DNA from: Amphiura filiformis
Lineage: Eukaryota; Echinodermata; Ophiuroidea; Amphilepidida; Amphiuridae
Assembly: GCF_039555335.1 (NCBI RefSeq)
Contig: NC_092647.1
Coordinates: 13,871,594 to 13,935,593 of the forward strand
Length of the DNA stretch: 64,000 nucleotides
Reading direction: 5' to 3'
Shown here: one piece after another, positions 1-10,983 of the stretch
Numbering within the stretch: the first letter of the stretch is position 1
How the letters are laid out: each line of letters begins with the position of its first letter
Translations under genes and position numbers: made by a program
Notes under the pieces: model-generated
Told to the model about the DNA's origin: nothing
The model's input: the letters and a program-made list of their open reading frames with translations, nothing else
Databases searched by the model: none

Positions 1-487
1 TATTTTTTGTTTGGCCTAATAATTCCAAGAACCCCTTGATACCCACCCCCCCCCGACATAACCAGCTCTATCAAAACTCCTGGCATAAAATTTATAGTAA
101 TTTAGATGTAGCAATGCTACAACAAATTATTTTGAAGCTTTATATAAAAATTTAAATGAATTTGTTTTAGTATAGGCCTAGTATTGTAATATTATGATAA
201 AATCACTATACATGGTCGTTCGTATACAGTGCTTGACAAGCCTCTATAATCTCTGAAAACTCGTGATGACATCAGAAAATTAATTATTCATACCTGCTTC
301 CGGGCATTGGAAATCAGCGCTTACCGCACTATAGCTTCTATACGATTATACCACTGACCCAGGGTCAGTCTGAGGTTTCTCCAACACATGAATAAAGTTT
401 TGTTTACGGGGCCTGTTTTTCAGTGATTATATGTCACATCACAGATATTGGAATACAGTGTTCAGGTCACAATAACATTTAGAAGGC
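1..487. other. Non-coding left edge and start of duplicated module M1
   Basis: No gene is visible. From about 340 onward the sequence (CACTGACCC, then AACACATGAATAAAG and a GTTTACGGGGCC stretch) is repeated at about 8,845, 22,810 and 34,100. This marks the left end of the first of four tandem modules. The first 330 bases have a run of Cs near 45-55 and otherwise nothing I recognise. Confidence 0.6.
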
Positions 488-491
488 TTAA

Positions 492-1104
492 GGGAAGGGG
501 TATGAACGTTTGAACAGTATTTATTGTGGGACATTAGAGCACATCAGACATATCGAATTGCATTCTGAATACGAAGAATGTCCTTCTGATATTTGAAATT
601 CGCAATGTAATACACATTTTATGGCAAATCATTAAAAATTGATATTTTTGATATTTAACAGTGCTTGATTGTAAACTTTCGAAATCTGATGATTTATACT
701 TAAAGTGTATGTAGGTGGGATGAAAAGCCGACGATCAATTGAACATTTTGACCTTTCGTATTGAAGATATGGATTTTTTTTCCCAAAACACCCAAAAAAG
801 GTCTTTTTGTGAAAAAAATCCATATCTTCAATATAAAAGGTCAACATTTTCAATTGATCGTCGGCTTTTCCTCCCAGCTACATACACTTTAAAATGTATT
901 TCGAGGACTGTTATATATCAAAATTTGAAAATATCAAATTTTAATAATTTGTCATAAAATTTGTATTATATCGTGAATTTCAAAAAATTAAAATTATTTG
1001 ATATCAGAAAGACATGCTTCGTATTCAGAATTCAATTCGATACGTCTGAGGTGCTCTCATGTCCCACAAGTGTCGAAACGCCATAAACGCTCATTCTAGA
1101 TCCC
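492..1104. mobile_element. TTAA-flanked inverted-repeat MITE, copy 1
   Basis: A 613-bp element begins GGGAAGGGG and ends TAGATCCC, with TTAA directly on each side (488-491 and 1105-1108). The terminal arms are imperfect inverted repeats of about 150 bp sharing GGGACATGAGAGCAC-type sequence. A second hairpin sits in the centre around the motif ATATGGATTTTTT. The equivalent site in module M3 (around 22,948) lacks the element and has a single TTAA, so this is a real insertion with a TTAA target duplication. TTAA targets are typical of piggyBac and Kolobok families; the superfamily is inferred. A sister copy lies at 61,719-62,381. There is no transposase, so it is non-autonomous. Confidence 0.85.
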
Positions 1105-1982
1105 TTAATGATTTTGTATGAAGCTGTATAAATTGGCTCGTGCTTGTACTTTCAAGGTAAATTTATATTTTGCATAATGATATTGGCTTAATTAATGCTA
1201 ATAACTTTAAGGTGGTATTGGGTGCATTTTCTAGAAATTAGAAAATGCTTTGTGCATGTTTTAAACAGATTAATTGAGTAGGGTAAAGTACACTGATCAA
1301 TATGCCTTTTGTTTGGAGCAAATTGGACATACGGTTTCCAAAATACATCAATTTATATTTTCTTTGTATCCTATTGTTTTTGTCAATAATCAATATAGTT
1401 AATGAGCTAATAGGACTGGAAAGGCTCATTAATATGTAATTTTTGCCAATATTTTGCTAAAAACCAATGCATAAATGTTCAGGGTACTTTTATTTTGCAT
1501 ACTTTTGCCCTGAAACTTGGTCAAAGTGTTTCTTAGCTTTGCTCCAAAGCCAACCTATTTTCCATCCAATTGAAAGAAAAAATGAAAAACCATGCCATAT
1601 GCCCTCTGACACTAATAGTAAAGACTCGGTGAGTGGACTTTCGCGGTTTGTGGGTTGATCACTTGAGGGAGACAGTGATCTTTACTGCATAGGTCCTACT
1701 GCATAGTGGTCCTACTTACTTGTTGGTGACTTTATGTAGCTTGCCAATAGTGAAGCTTGCCTTCGGCAAGCTCTGTACCATGTACATGTACATGTACATG
1801 TACTGCTGGGAGTGGTATTAATTTTTTACAGAATGGTCTAAACCAGACAGGGATGGCCTATATACATTTTCTTTAAAAATACCAGTCACTTGCTTGGGTT
1901 TATTTTACTTGGGGATCACTGGATCTTCTAAGGTACTGCGAGGGCTCTGATCAAGAGCTAAGTGTTTCTAATATGTACTAAT

Positions 1983-2101
1983 GTATTATATAGTGTAGCC
2001 GCCCTCTAATTTGCATATTTGCATAATAAATGAGCTAATTTGCATAAATGCTAATTAATTATGCAAATATGCAAATTAGGGGCGGCTTCACTATAATACG
2101 A
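1983..2101. mobile_element. Small palindromic MITE (about 120 bp)
   Basis: The arms read TATAGTGTAGCCGCC on the left and GGCGGCTTCACTATA on the right, followed inward by ATTTGCATATTTGCATA and its complement. Almost the whole unit is one inverted repeat with a short loop. It lies inside the larger foldback element. Confidence 0.7.
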
Positions 2102-2112
2102 TAAGATATATA

Positions 2113-2349
2113 TGACCATACAACACGAATGAGACGTAAATGTCCTCAATTGTATTCCGAATTACAGTGTAAAATGGGCATGAAGGTCATATTCATAGGT
2201 ATTTCAATTTGGTGCTACGTGTATCTCATTAAATGAGGTACACGTAGCACCAAATTGAGGTACCTATGAATACGACCTTCATGCCCATTTTACACTGTAA
2301 CTCAGAATACAATTGAGGACATTTACGGCTCATTCGTGCTGTACGGTCA
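2113..2349. mobile_element. Near-perfect palindromic MITE (about 237 bp)
   Basis: The left end TGACCATACAACACGAATG and the right end CATTCGTGCTGTACGGTCA are inverted repeats, and pairing continues to the centre at about 2,232 (AATGAG region). The unit should extrude as one long hairpin. It lies immediately beside the 1983-2101 palindrome and inside the 1255-2634 element. Confidence 0.8.
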
Positions 2350-3194
2350 CATATTAGAAACACTTTGACCAAGTTTCAGGGCAAAATTATGCAAAATAAA
2401 AGTACCCTGAACATTTATGCATGGATTTTTAGCAAAATATTGGCAAAAATTATATGTAAATGAGCTTCTCCAGTCATTTTAGCTCATTAACTTGATTGAT
2501 TATTGATAAACACAATAAGATACAAAGAAAATATAAATTGATATATTTTGATAACCGTATGTCCGATTGACTCCAAACAAAAGGCATATTGATCAGTGTA
2601 CTTTGCTCTACTCAATTAATCTGTTTAAAACATGTATCTTTAAAAAACACCACTAAACAGTAATTTTGTTTTTCTACAAGATATTTTCTTGGGCAATTTA
2701 AATAGGAATACAATTCAGTTATTCAGAAATTAATCTTGGATTTGCGGTTGAAAATCTTGGATTTGTGATTGAAAACCTTGGTTTCTCGGCGAAAAAGGAA
2801 TAATAATAATAATAGATGTGTCATAAACATCACCCATTTTTCCAAACTTCAGCTGAAACTTACCTAGCTGGGGGGGGGAGGGCTTACAATCCCCTGAGCT
2901 AGGTCCTGTTTTTCTATCCGTTCTTTCTGCTTCTTTCTTCTTTCTGGCAATCAACTTCAAAATGCTTCTCCTCCTACATGTTGACCCTACAGTTACGTAA
3001 CTTGCACATATGTATCGGCTATATCCAATTCCCATAAGGTGTAAACAGAAGGTCATTAAGGGGGCATTACCGGTATATAACCAAATACATTCAAAATGCT
3101 TCTTCTACCACAAATTTCATAGCACAATGACGTCACTTGCATCTATGCATCGGTTATATAGCCTACCCTGTGCCTATAACTTGTACACAGAATT

Positions 3195-3720
3195 AGGGTC
3201 AAAGGTCATTAAGGGGTAAAATTTTACAATTGCATTATCTGAACATCTGCAAAGAGTATGTGACTCAAATTTATTGACAACAAATCTCATGACCAGGGGA
3301 ATATTTTGCAGGGGTCGGTTCAAAGGTTATGCAGAGGTCAAATCTTAGAAATACATTTTCTGGATATCTGTAAGGGGTATGGGGCTCAAACTTGGTGACA
3401 ACAAACTTCAAGACCTGGGGTAAACTTTGAAACATTTGCCTCTGTCAGGTCAAAGGTCATCTTAGGTCAAGTTTTAGAATTTCATTATCTGTACATCTGT
3501 AAGGGGTACGGCTCAAACTCAGTGATAACAAACCTCGTGACCAGGGGAAAAATTTGGAACATTTTGAAGGGGTCAGGTCAAAGGTCATCTGGGTCTAAAT
3601 CTTAGAATTGCATTTTCTAGACATCTGTAAGGAGTATGTGACTCAAACTCATTGACAACAAACCCCATGACCAGGGGAATATTTTTTGAACATTTTGCAG
3701 GGCTGATACCTCCACAACAC
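3195..3720. repeat. Tandem repeat of about 123 bp with AGGTCAAAGGTCA motifs
   Basis: About four diverged units each contain GACATCTGTAAGGGGTATG, then CAAACTCATTGACAACAAAC, then GTCAGGTCAAAGGTCAT. The same array recurs in M3 (about 23,640-24,030) and M4 (about 34,858-35,234). Some units carry a perfect AGGTCA-A-AGGTCA direct repeat, the DR1 form bound by several nuclear receptors. Whether this matters in vivo cannot be told from sequence. Confidence 0.7.
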
Positions 3721-4145
3721 CAACACTTCGACTTTGGAAGTGACGGGATGTGCGGACAGCAGTTCGAAACTATAGGGTCTTTCGGTGAGAGCCTAGACAC
3801 CAAAAAAGGGTCTTTCGGTGAGAAGGCCCAAAAAACTGTGGAAAATCTTACCAAAAAGAGGGTCTTTCCGTAAGACTGGTAAAAAATTGGGTCAAAATAT
3901 AAAAATTGATACAAAATTTGAAAATTTATTAAATTTAAATAAAAATAATGAAAAAACGGAGTCATTCGGTGAGAGATCAGAAATTCTTGAAAAACTGGGT
4001 CTTTTGGCGACAGGAAAACAATAAGGGTGTCGAGGTGCGAGGGAGTTCATTAAAAAAAGGGGGTCATTGGATGAGAAGGAGCCTGTGGTCAATGTGGCCA
4101 CACGTCCCCGTCACCCATATGCAGATTTTGGTGTCAGGACTAAAA
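3712..4145. mobile_element. Probable MITE with GGTCTTTCGGTGAGA internal repeats
   Basis: The left end ACACCAACACTTCGAC...GTGACGGGATGTG and the right end CACACGTCCCCGTCAC...TTTGGTGTCAG form an imperfect terminal inverted repeat. The interior repeats GGTCTTTCGGTGAGA several times. Copies lie in M2 (about 9,620-9,985) and M3 (about 24,020-24,465). Small reading frames here are not conserved between copies, so I do not call a gene. Confidence 0.5.
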
Positions 4146-4388
4146 GTCACATTGTACTTTTACACTTGATTTGGTTGCTTGAGGACAATTTCTTAATAAT
4201 ATTTACAAAACGTGCGTGTTAATTTGACCTACATGTTTAATAAGTGTGCTGTGTGATTACACTATTTAACCTATCAATCATATATGCGATCGTCAACAAA
4301 TAACATTGAAGCTTGAAAAAAAATCAATTACTCAAGCCCTGTGTAGTTGTTTCAACTCTCATAAATATAATATAAATCTTAACTTTAG

Positions 4389-4669
4389 GTGACGAAAAAA
4401 GACAAAACTATTCTACGGGCCCGTCTGACCCAAATATTGCGTTTTGGGGAGTTTAGGAAATTAAAAACAGCGGGGTGTTTTTTGCCGAAGTGGATTGATT
4501 TTGAGAGAAATTTATCCCAAAAAAAATCTATTGTCTATTATGTTTACAAAAACTGTTCACATTTGTCAAGCTTTCAGTCATTTTTAGGTCATATTATAAT
4601 AGCATCTTCCAGAAAAAATCATTACCGATCTTCACCCTATTTGTTAAGTCCGTAAGAATAGGGTTTTTT
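4389..4669. mobile_element. Short element of the GGGCCCGTCTGACC family
   Basis: The block starts GACGAAAAAAGACAAAACTATTC and ends AAGAATAGGGTTTTTTT, which are weakly inverted. The diagnostic interior GGGCCCGTCTGACC recurs at about 10,288 and 24,736, and as a better-preserved copy at 41,800-42,152. No coding potential is seen. After it, 4,670-5,240 has no gene and is almost identical to M3 (about 24,990-25,540). Confidence 0.5.
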
Positions 4670-5239
4670 TAAAGTCATAATTAATTCAAACATAACTTTG
4701 GCTATACTCAATTGTTTTCGTTCGTTGAAACGGCAAAACATACTTTCTTTTTCTTACATATCAAATAGCAACACTTTAAAAAAATTTCACCACAAAAAGT
4801 AAAATAGAGTAATTCATATCAATAGAATTTTGTGTAATAATCTTTTGTGTACACAAATCTCATCTATGAAATAGATGCCAGCCCCTGTGGGCTGGCGAAA
4901 AGATGAATGGAAAGTGGACTGGTTAGGTGAAGGTGACGCCACACACTCTGGACTTGGTCTGCTAGAATTTTAGAAGAGTACTTTTAATATTGGCCGGTTA
5001 TTTTTCACACAGCGACGATAACTAGGCAAATCCCCATACTTCTAACATACGCTATTTGTAGAGGTTACGCGTCAATGGTAAGAGCACTGTGTATTGTGTA
5101 TAGGAAAACGGACAGTAACTGCAGTATGCCATTTTTTGTTATTGCAAAATGTAGGTTTTCAGCTAAATATCAAAGGTTTTACTGTTCTATAATTGGAAAA
5201 ACTTGGATTTTCAACCGATAACCCAAGATTTTTTCAAAT

Positions 5240-6008
5240 TTGAAAACCTTGCTTTCTTTTTTCAATACGCCGTTATTGCAGTATTGGCATATAGGCATGT
5301 AGGGTTCTCTTTGGTGTAGGTTCGTTCAAGTATTTGTAACTTTCTAAACACAGTGAAGCCTCTACACAGTGTCTGCTCATCTGTCTTTAAGCCTCCTGTG
5401 AATGATTGAGACTTTGCTGCAGTATATTTAGCAAGATTTTTATTTCGTATGATTAGACCTTGTAAAGATCTTAGAAATATATAGCCTTTATTAATGCTTC
5501 TTTATGTATTTGCCAGTTATTTGACACTTTGAAGCCTTTAATTAACATTTGTAAGGCTTCTCTTTGGTAAGGATTCGATCATGTGCGTTTAAGTCACCTG
5601 ACTATGTGAAGCCTTTATTACAGTGTTGGCATATATGCAAGGCTTCTCTTTGCTATGCATTCGTTAAAAGGGTTTTCAAGTTAAATGATACTGTGAAGCC
5701 TTTATTACAGTACTGGCATATGTAAGGGGTCTCTTTGAGCTTATTTGGTATATGTGTTTTCAAGTTACTTGACTATGTGAAGCCTTTGTTGGTCGCAGTA
5801 TGTAAGGTTTCTCTTTGGTATGATTTAGTTCATGATTCTTCAAACTACCTCAATGTGCAAGACCTAATATGGCAATACTGACATCTGTAACCGCCTATTT
5901 TGTACGAGTTCGTTCATGTGTTTTCACAAGTTACTTAATTGAGTGAAGCACTTGTGGCAGTATTAGCAAGACTTCTCTTTAGTATGTATACGTTCATGTG
6001 TTTTAAAG
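5240..6008 (-). pseudogene. Decayed C2H2 fingers downstream of array A
   Basis: The minus strand keeps repeated finger signatures (the complements of GCAGTATTGGCATATGTAAGG and TTCGTTCATGTGTTTTCAAG) at roughly 84-bp spacing. They are full of indels and stops, so no frame is open for long. This is the relic 3' part of the array, cut off from the coding part by the frameshift at about 6,040-6,060. The same tail is found in M2 (13,322-13,612 plus 15,012-15,383) and in M3 (25,540-26,301). Confidence 0.75.
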
Positions 6009-7522
6009 TCACAAGACTGTTTGAAGCCTTTGTTGCAGTATTGGTATAATGTGAGGCGTGTCTTTCGTATGAATTCGTTCATGAGTTTTCAAGTTACCTG
6101 ACTGTGTGAAGCCTTTATTGCAGTATTTGCATATGTAAGGCTTCTTTTTGGTATGGATTCTTTCATGTGTTTTCAAGCTACCCGACTCCGTGAATCCCTT
6201 GTTGCAGTATTGGCATATGTAAGGCTTTTCTTTGGTATGAATTCGTGCGTGTATTTTCAAGTCACTAGACTGTGTGAAGCCTTTATTGCAGTATTGACAA
6301 ATGTAAGGCTTCTCTTTCGTATGAATTCGTTCATGTGTTTTCAAGCTACCTGACTGTGTGAAGCCTTTATTGCAGTATTGACAAATGTAAGGCTTCTCAT
6401 TGGTATGAATTCGTTCATGTGTTTTCAAGCTACCTGACTGCGTGAAGCCTTTGTTGCAGTATTGGCATTTATAAGGCTTTGCATTGGTATGAATTCGTTC
6501 ATGTTTTTTCATGTTACTAGACAGTTTGAAGCCTTTGTTGCAATACGAACATTTGTAGGTGTGAATTCGTTCATGTTCTTTCAAGTGACTAGACAATGTG
6601 AAGCCTTTATTACAGTGTTGGCATATGTAAGGCTTCTCTTTGGTATGAATTCGTTCATGTGCTTTCAAGTTACCTGACCCTGTGAAGCCTTTGTTGCAGT
6701 ATTGGCATATAAAAGGCTTCTCTTTCGTATGAACTCGTTCATGTGTTTTCAAGTCACCTGACTGTGCGAAGCCTTTATTACAGTATTGACATATGTAAGG
6801 CTTCTCATTGGTATGAACTCGTTCATGTGTTTTCAAGTTACTTGACTGTGTGAAGCCTTTATAACAGTATTGACATTTATAAGGCTTTGCATTGGTATGG
6901 ATTCGTTCATGTTTTTTCATGCTACCAGACTGTGTGAAGCCTTTGTTGCAATATGAACATTTGTAAGGTGTCTTTTTGGTATGAATTCGTTCATGTGCGT
7001 TCAAGTTACAAGACTGCGTGAAGCCTTTGTTGCAGTGTTGGCATGTGTAAGGTTTCTCCTTGGTATGGGTACGTTCGTGTGTCTTCAAGTTACTTGAATA
7101 AGTGAAGCCTTTGTTACAGTATTTGCATTTGTAAAGCTTCTCTTTGGTAAGATTCCGTTCATGTACCTTTAGCTCACTCCTGATTGAAAACGTTTTCTCA
7201 CAGTTTTGACCTTGGTAAAATGCCTGTTTCGAATCGTTCTCATTTGTTTGTTTGATTGTTGACTCATTTCCACCCGTACATTGGTCAAGAAATGGTGATG
7301 TCAGAAAACCATCTCTCCTGATGTCATCGGCGATGTATTTCTTTCTGTTGTTTGGAATGTGTATCAACTTCTTCTTATAGTCATACCAGTATCTGCGAAT
7401 CCACAGCTCGTGATGACGCAGATGACACAGATATCGATGTGTATTATTAAAGAACCTTCTGCAATATTTACACACGTGAGGCATCAGGAACTCCCATTCT
7501 CGTGGTTTTCTTGGAGGCATTT
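6009..7522 (-). CDS. C2H2 zinc-finger array A, terminal coding exon
   Basis: This is a probable nuclear DNA-binding protein of about 503 residues, starting MPPRKPREW (ATG at 7520-7518). I prefer this start over an upstream in-frame ATG because TTTATTTCAG, a good splice acceptor, ends two bases before it, as in B and C. Residues 12-40 hold one C2H2 finger followed by a conserved WIRRYWYDYKKK stretch. A linker of about 75 residues and one degenerate finger come next, then 13 regular fingers of the form CxYCNKGF...H...H. Linkers are TKEKP type rather than TGEKP. One linker is deleted between the seventh and eighth fingers. No KRAB, BTB, ZAD, SCAN or SET domain is visible. A one-base insertion shifts the last finger into PHIIPILQQRLQTVL and a stop. 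An upstream exon and promoter are not identified. Confidence 0.85.
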
Positions 7523-8134
7523 CTGAAATAAAAGAATGTAGAGCAATCGATCTAATTGAGGCAACATTACGAATCCTGAAATACATGATTCATTAAGCTA
7601 CTTACATACTAGTACTCGAATTTCTCATCAATTTCATAAAATTTCTCATAATTCAACTTTCCAAATGTCTCATCCAAAGGGAAAAATACAATTAACAGAA
7701 AAAATAAAAGTTCGTTTTTGTTTTTGTTTACGAAAATTTTCAGTTTCATACTATTTGAAGTGAAAGTTGATATACGTTTAGAGAACTTTAATTAAGAAAG
7801 AATTAATTGGTCGCTCCTGATTTAATATTTAGTCGGCTTCGTCATGTGTATTTAGGTCTTGTTCACTTTCTTCAATCCTTCTACTTCCTTTTTTTTTTTT
7901 TTTCTGAATAATATTAATATAACTTACCAGTCATATACTGTGAATTGACAATAGCTATTAGGTCTAAACTGAATCTTACTATAATTTGCTATAACCATCG
8001 GCATAAATCAAGATGTCGACAAATATCAGTTGAAATGAAGGTTACATTCTGGGCGAAATTGTACTAAAAACTCCTCAAACATGTACGTTTCTTTATCAGG
8101 CCTCTTGACTGATCGCTAGTACTAATAATCTATA
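7523..8134. other. 5' flank or intron of array A
   Basis: On the minus strand this precedes the coding exon. It carries the splice acceptor at 7523-7532 and is shared with the 5' flanks of C (27,466-27,930) and, in part, B (20,306-20,510) and D (46,160-46,260). There is a T-rich run near 7,885-7,905. It probably contains intron sequence; no upstream exon is recognisable. Compared with M2 and M3, M1 lacks about 1.4 kb after position 8,000. Confidence 0.45.
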
Positions 8135-8522
8135 CCGGGGGGCACTCAACACAAATGACCATACGGCTATGCTCCCCTTTTTAGATTTCGCAGCTCCGAA
8201 AGACCCCCTATATTTGACCAAAATAGAGCTCCGAAAGACCCTTGATTTTGATAATTTCAGCTCTAAAAGACCTAAACATTGCTCATTCTTCATATTTCTG
8301 TGTTTTTTTCAGGCGATTTTCAACCAAAAAGCAAAGAAAGGCCCTTGATTTTGACTGTTCGCAGCTCCAAAAGCCCCCATTTTACTTGTTCACAGCCCGG
8401 TTCGCAGCTCCAAAAGACCCCCTTTAGTTTTACCGATACGCTGTCAGCTCCCAAAGACCCACCACCTCAAAATATCGGGGAGCGCATACCCACCAAATTT
8501 TTTTGATGTGCCCCCCCCCCGG
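8135..8522. mobile_element. MITE with CCGGGGGGCAC termini
   Basis: The left end CCGGGGGGCACTC and the right end GTGCCCCCCCCCCGG are inverted. Inside, the motif CAGCTCCGAAAGACCC is repeated several times. The flanks AATCTATA (8127-8134) and AATATATA (8523-8530) match at seven of eight bases, which suggests an 8-bp hAT-type target duplication. M2 and M3 have no such insert at the matching place. Confidence 0.65.
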
Positions 8523-8530
8523 AATATATA

Positions 8531-9290
8531 GGCCTATACATTGCACCAGCTGGTTTGAGTGTGTTCGTCACGACTCAAACAAACAAATATTGTTCAATGT
8601 AGGAAAACAACCGCGTAGTGTCAACAACGAGCATGAGCGATACAAGTTTCTTTATCCCAAAATGATGAAAATGACAAGAAATCAGATGAACTCTAAATCC
8701 AGCATCTGCGTAATGTTTCTAAACTACTCAAATAGTAATAATACATCAAAGTTTGGTTTATACACATACCTGAAAAACGTTAAATATTCAGCAAAATGTG
8801 AAGGAATCAGACATCTATCTTGCACCCTTGCACTAACTTCTATACCACTGACCCAGAGGTCACGTAAAAGGGTCAGTCTAAGGTTCCTCCAACACATGAA
8901 TAAAGTTTTGTTTACGGGGCCTGTTTTCAGTGATTATATGTCACATTAGCATTTCGAAGACTTATATTTTGTATGACGCTGTATAAATTGTGTACTTTCA
9001 AGGTAAATTTATATTTTGCATATGATATAGGCTTAATGCTAATAACTTTAAATACCCACAAAATATATACAGTGTAGTACTATCTTTAAAAAAACCCACC
9101 ACTAAACAGTAATTTTATTTTTCTACAAGATATTTTCTTGGGCAATTTAAATAGGAATACAATTCAGTTATTCAGATATTAATCTTGGATTTTCGGTTGA
9201 AAATCTTGGATTTGTGATTTAAAAACCTTTGTTTCTCGGCGAAAAAGGAATCATAGATGTGCCATAAACATCGCCTATTTTTCCAAACTT
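8531..9290. repeat. Inter-module block, M1 to M2 junction
   Basis: Repeated at about 22,130-23,290 (M3) and 33,640-34,550 (M4), with high similarity around GTTTGGTTTATACACATACC and AATCTTGGATTT. A frame of about 148 codons on the plus strand (8503-8949) is broken in the other copies, so it is not annotated as a gene. Confidence 0.6.
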
Positions 9291-9600
9291 AATTGTTTTT
9301 CAGGTGTGGTTCGCAGTCTAGCTCAGTCTGAAAACACTTGTTGTTTTCAGTCAGGTAGGATTGGACCCAATTTTGGGGTATGATACATGATTGCATCTTT
9401 GATATTGGCCGCGGTGTGGAAGGATCCACTTGCCTGGAACCCAGCTCCAGACTACATCTATTTTGAAAAAAGTGTTCAAATTTAAAAGCAGTGACAGTTT
9501 GGTACAAAATTAATGTACACTGAACATGCTGAAGGAAAATTCACAAGTAAATTGATTAAAATGAGATTAAAAGACTTAAAAAGTGCTTAACCAGATGTGG
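9291..9600. other. M2-specific non-coding insert
   Basis: This sequence replaces the 2,860-3,790 part of M1. I recognise no family, no terminal repeats and no convincing reading frame. Confidence 0.35.
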
Positions 9601-10587
9601 CAGCCTCATCGTCCCTCCACTTAGACACCATAAAAAGGGTCTTCCGGTGAGAAGGCCCCAAAAACTGGGGGAAATCTGACCAATAAGGGGGTCTTTCCGT
9701 AAGACTGGAAAAAAATTGGGTCAAAATATAAAAATTTTCAAAAAGTCGTCAAAATTAGAAAATTTATGAAATTTGAAATTTAAATAAAAATAATGAAAAA
9801 AACGGAGTCATTCGGTGAGAGATTATCAGAAAGTTGTCTAAAATTATTGAAAAATGGGATCTTTTGGCGACAGGAAAACAAAAAGGGGTCATTGGATGAG
9901 AAGGAGCCTGTGGTCAATATGGCCGCACGTCCCCGTCACCCATTTTTATGCAGATTTTGGTATCAGACTAAATTCACATTGTACTTTTATACTTGATTTG
10001 GTTGCTTGAGGACAATTTCTTAATAATATTTACAAAACGTGCGTGTTAATTTTACCTATAATTTAAGCACGATTCATAGTGTATATTCGAAGGCGAATAT
10101 TCGGCTTCGAATATTTTTGGTCGTCAAAATATAAGTGGGCTGTGTGATTACACCATTAATAACATATCAATCAATTAGCGATCAACAAATAACGTGAAAA
10201 AAATTACTCAAGCCCTGTCTACTTGTTTCAACTCTCATAAATATAATGAAAATCTTAACTTTAGGTGACGAAATAAGACTAACTACGGGCCCGTCTGACC
10301 CAAATATTGCGTTTTGGGGAGTTTAGGAAATTAAAAACAGCGGGTTTTTTTTGCCGAAGTGGATTGATTTTGAGAGAAATTTATCCCCAAAAAATCAGAA
10401 AAGAAAATGTCTGTTATGTTTACAAAAACTGTTCAGATTTGTCAATTAAGCTTTCAGTCATTTTTAGGTCATTAAGCCTCTTCCAGAAAAATATCCTGAC
10501 CGATCTACCCTACTTGGTAAGTCCGAATAGAACAGAGTTTTTTCGTCGCCTAATCGTAAATAGACTGCATTAAAATGGTCATTAAAA

Positions 10588-10983
10588 ACGCTCTCCACGC
10601 GGGTGTCAACGGTGGATGAACGATAAGTTCAGAATTGTACATTTTCATGGAATCAGCATGAAACAGGCATTAAAATAAGTACCAATAAGCCCAGTATTGG
10701 TTCAGTGTCCGGTGCAAGCTCATAGTCGACATCGGGTTTTTCGCCAGCCCATACGCGGGCTGGTATCTATTTCTGAGATTGGGTTTGTATGCTCAAGAGA
10801 TTAACTTTATTGGTATTGATAAGAATTATTTTATTTTACTTTTTGAGGTGAAATGTTTTAAAATTATTGTTATTCGATTTGTAAGGAAAAGAAAGTATGT
10901 TTTGCCGTTTCAACGAATAAAAACAAGTGAGTATTACCAAAGTTACGTTTGAACTAATTATGACTTTAAAAGTTCTAGGTATA
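10588..10983. repeat. Repeat fragment followed by an inverted copy of M1 sequence
   Basis: 10,588-10,740 resembles one arm of the element at 60,217-61,175 (ACGCGGGTGTC and GGAATCAGCATGAAA). 10,745-10,975 is the reverse complement of the M1 segment at about 4,665-4,890, including the AAACGGCAAAACATAC stretch and the GGGCTGG hairpin. M2 has therefore suffered an inversion or a foldback insertion here. Confidence 0.55.

Larger units (their letters stand above)
1255..2634. mobile_element. Foldback element with about 280-bp inverted arms
   Basis: The left arm (1255-1533) starts CATGTTTTAAACAG. The right arm (2356-2634) is its reverse complement with moderate divergence; both contain the ATATTTTGC and CAGGGTAC stretches. 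Modules M2 and M3 lack the whole block at the corresponding place, but the exact target duplication is unclear because about 35 bp of the empty site is also missing. The interior has a short (ACATGT)n run near 1780-1801, a GCTTGCC hairpin near 1,760 and two fully palindromic MITEs listed separately. There is no coding region. Confidence 0.7.

Noticed and set aside
6153-6677. Plus-strand frames inside array A ([11 protein letters not shown]-type repeats), and the same in B, C and D
   Set aside because: They are antisense readings of the finger repeats. The 84-bp period keeps them open, and they follow no independent conservation.
7521-7586. Longer N-terminus for array A starting MYFRIRNVAS
   Set aside because: The extra 22 codons lie upstream of a conserved splice acceptor and are not shared as coding sequence by B or C.
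8503-8949. 148-codon plus-strand frame
   Set aside because: The paralogous blocks at 22.6 and 33.9 kb keep only part of it, with frame breaks, and it begins within the C-rich MITE end.
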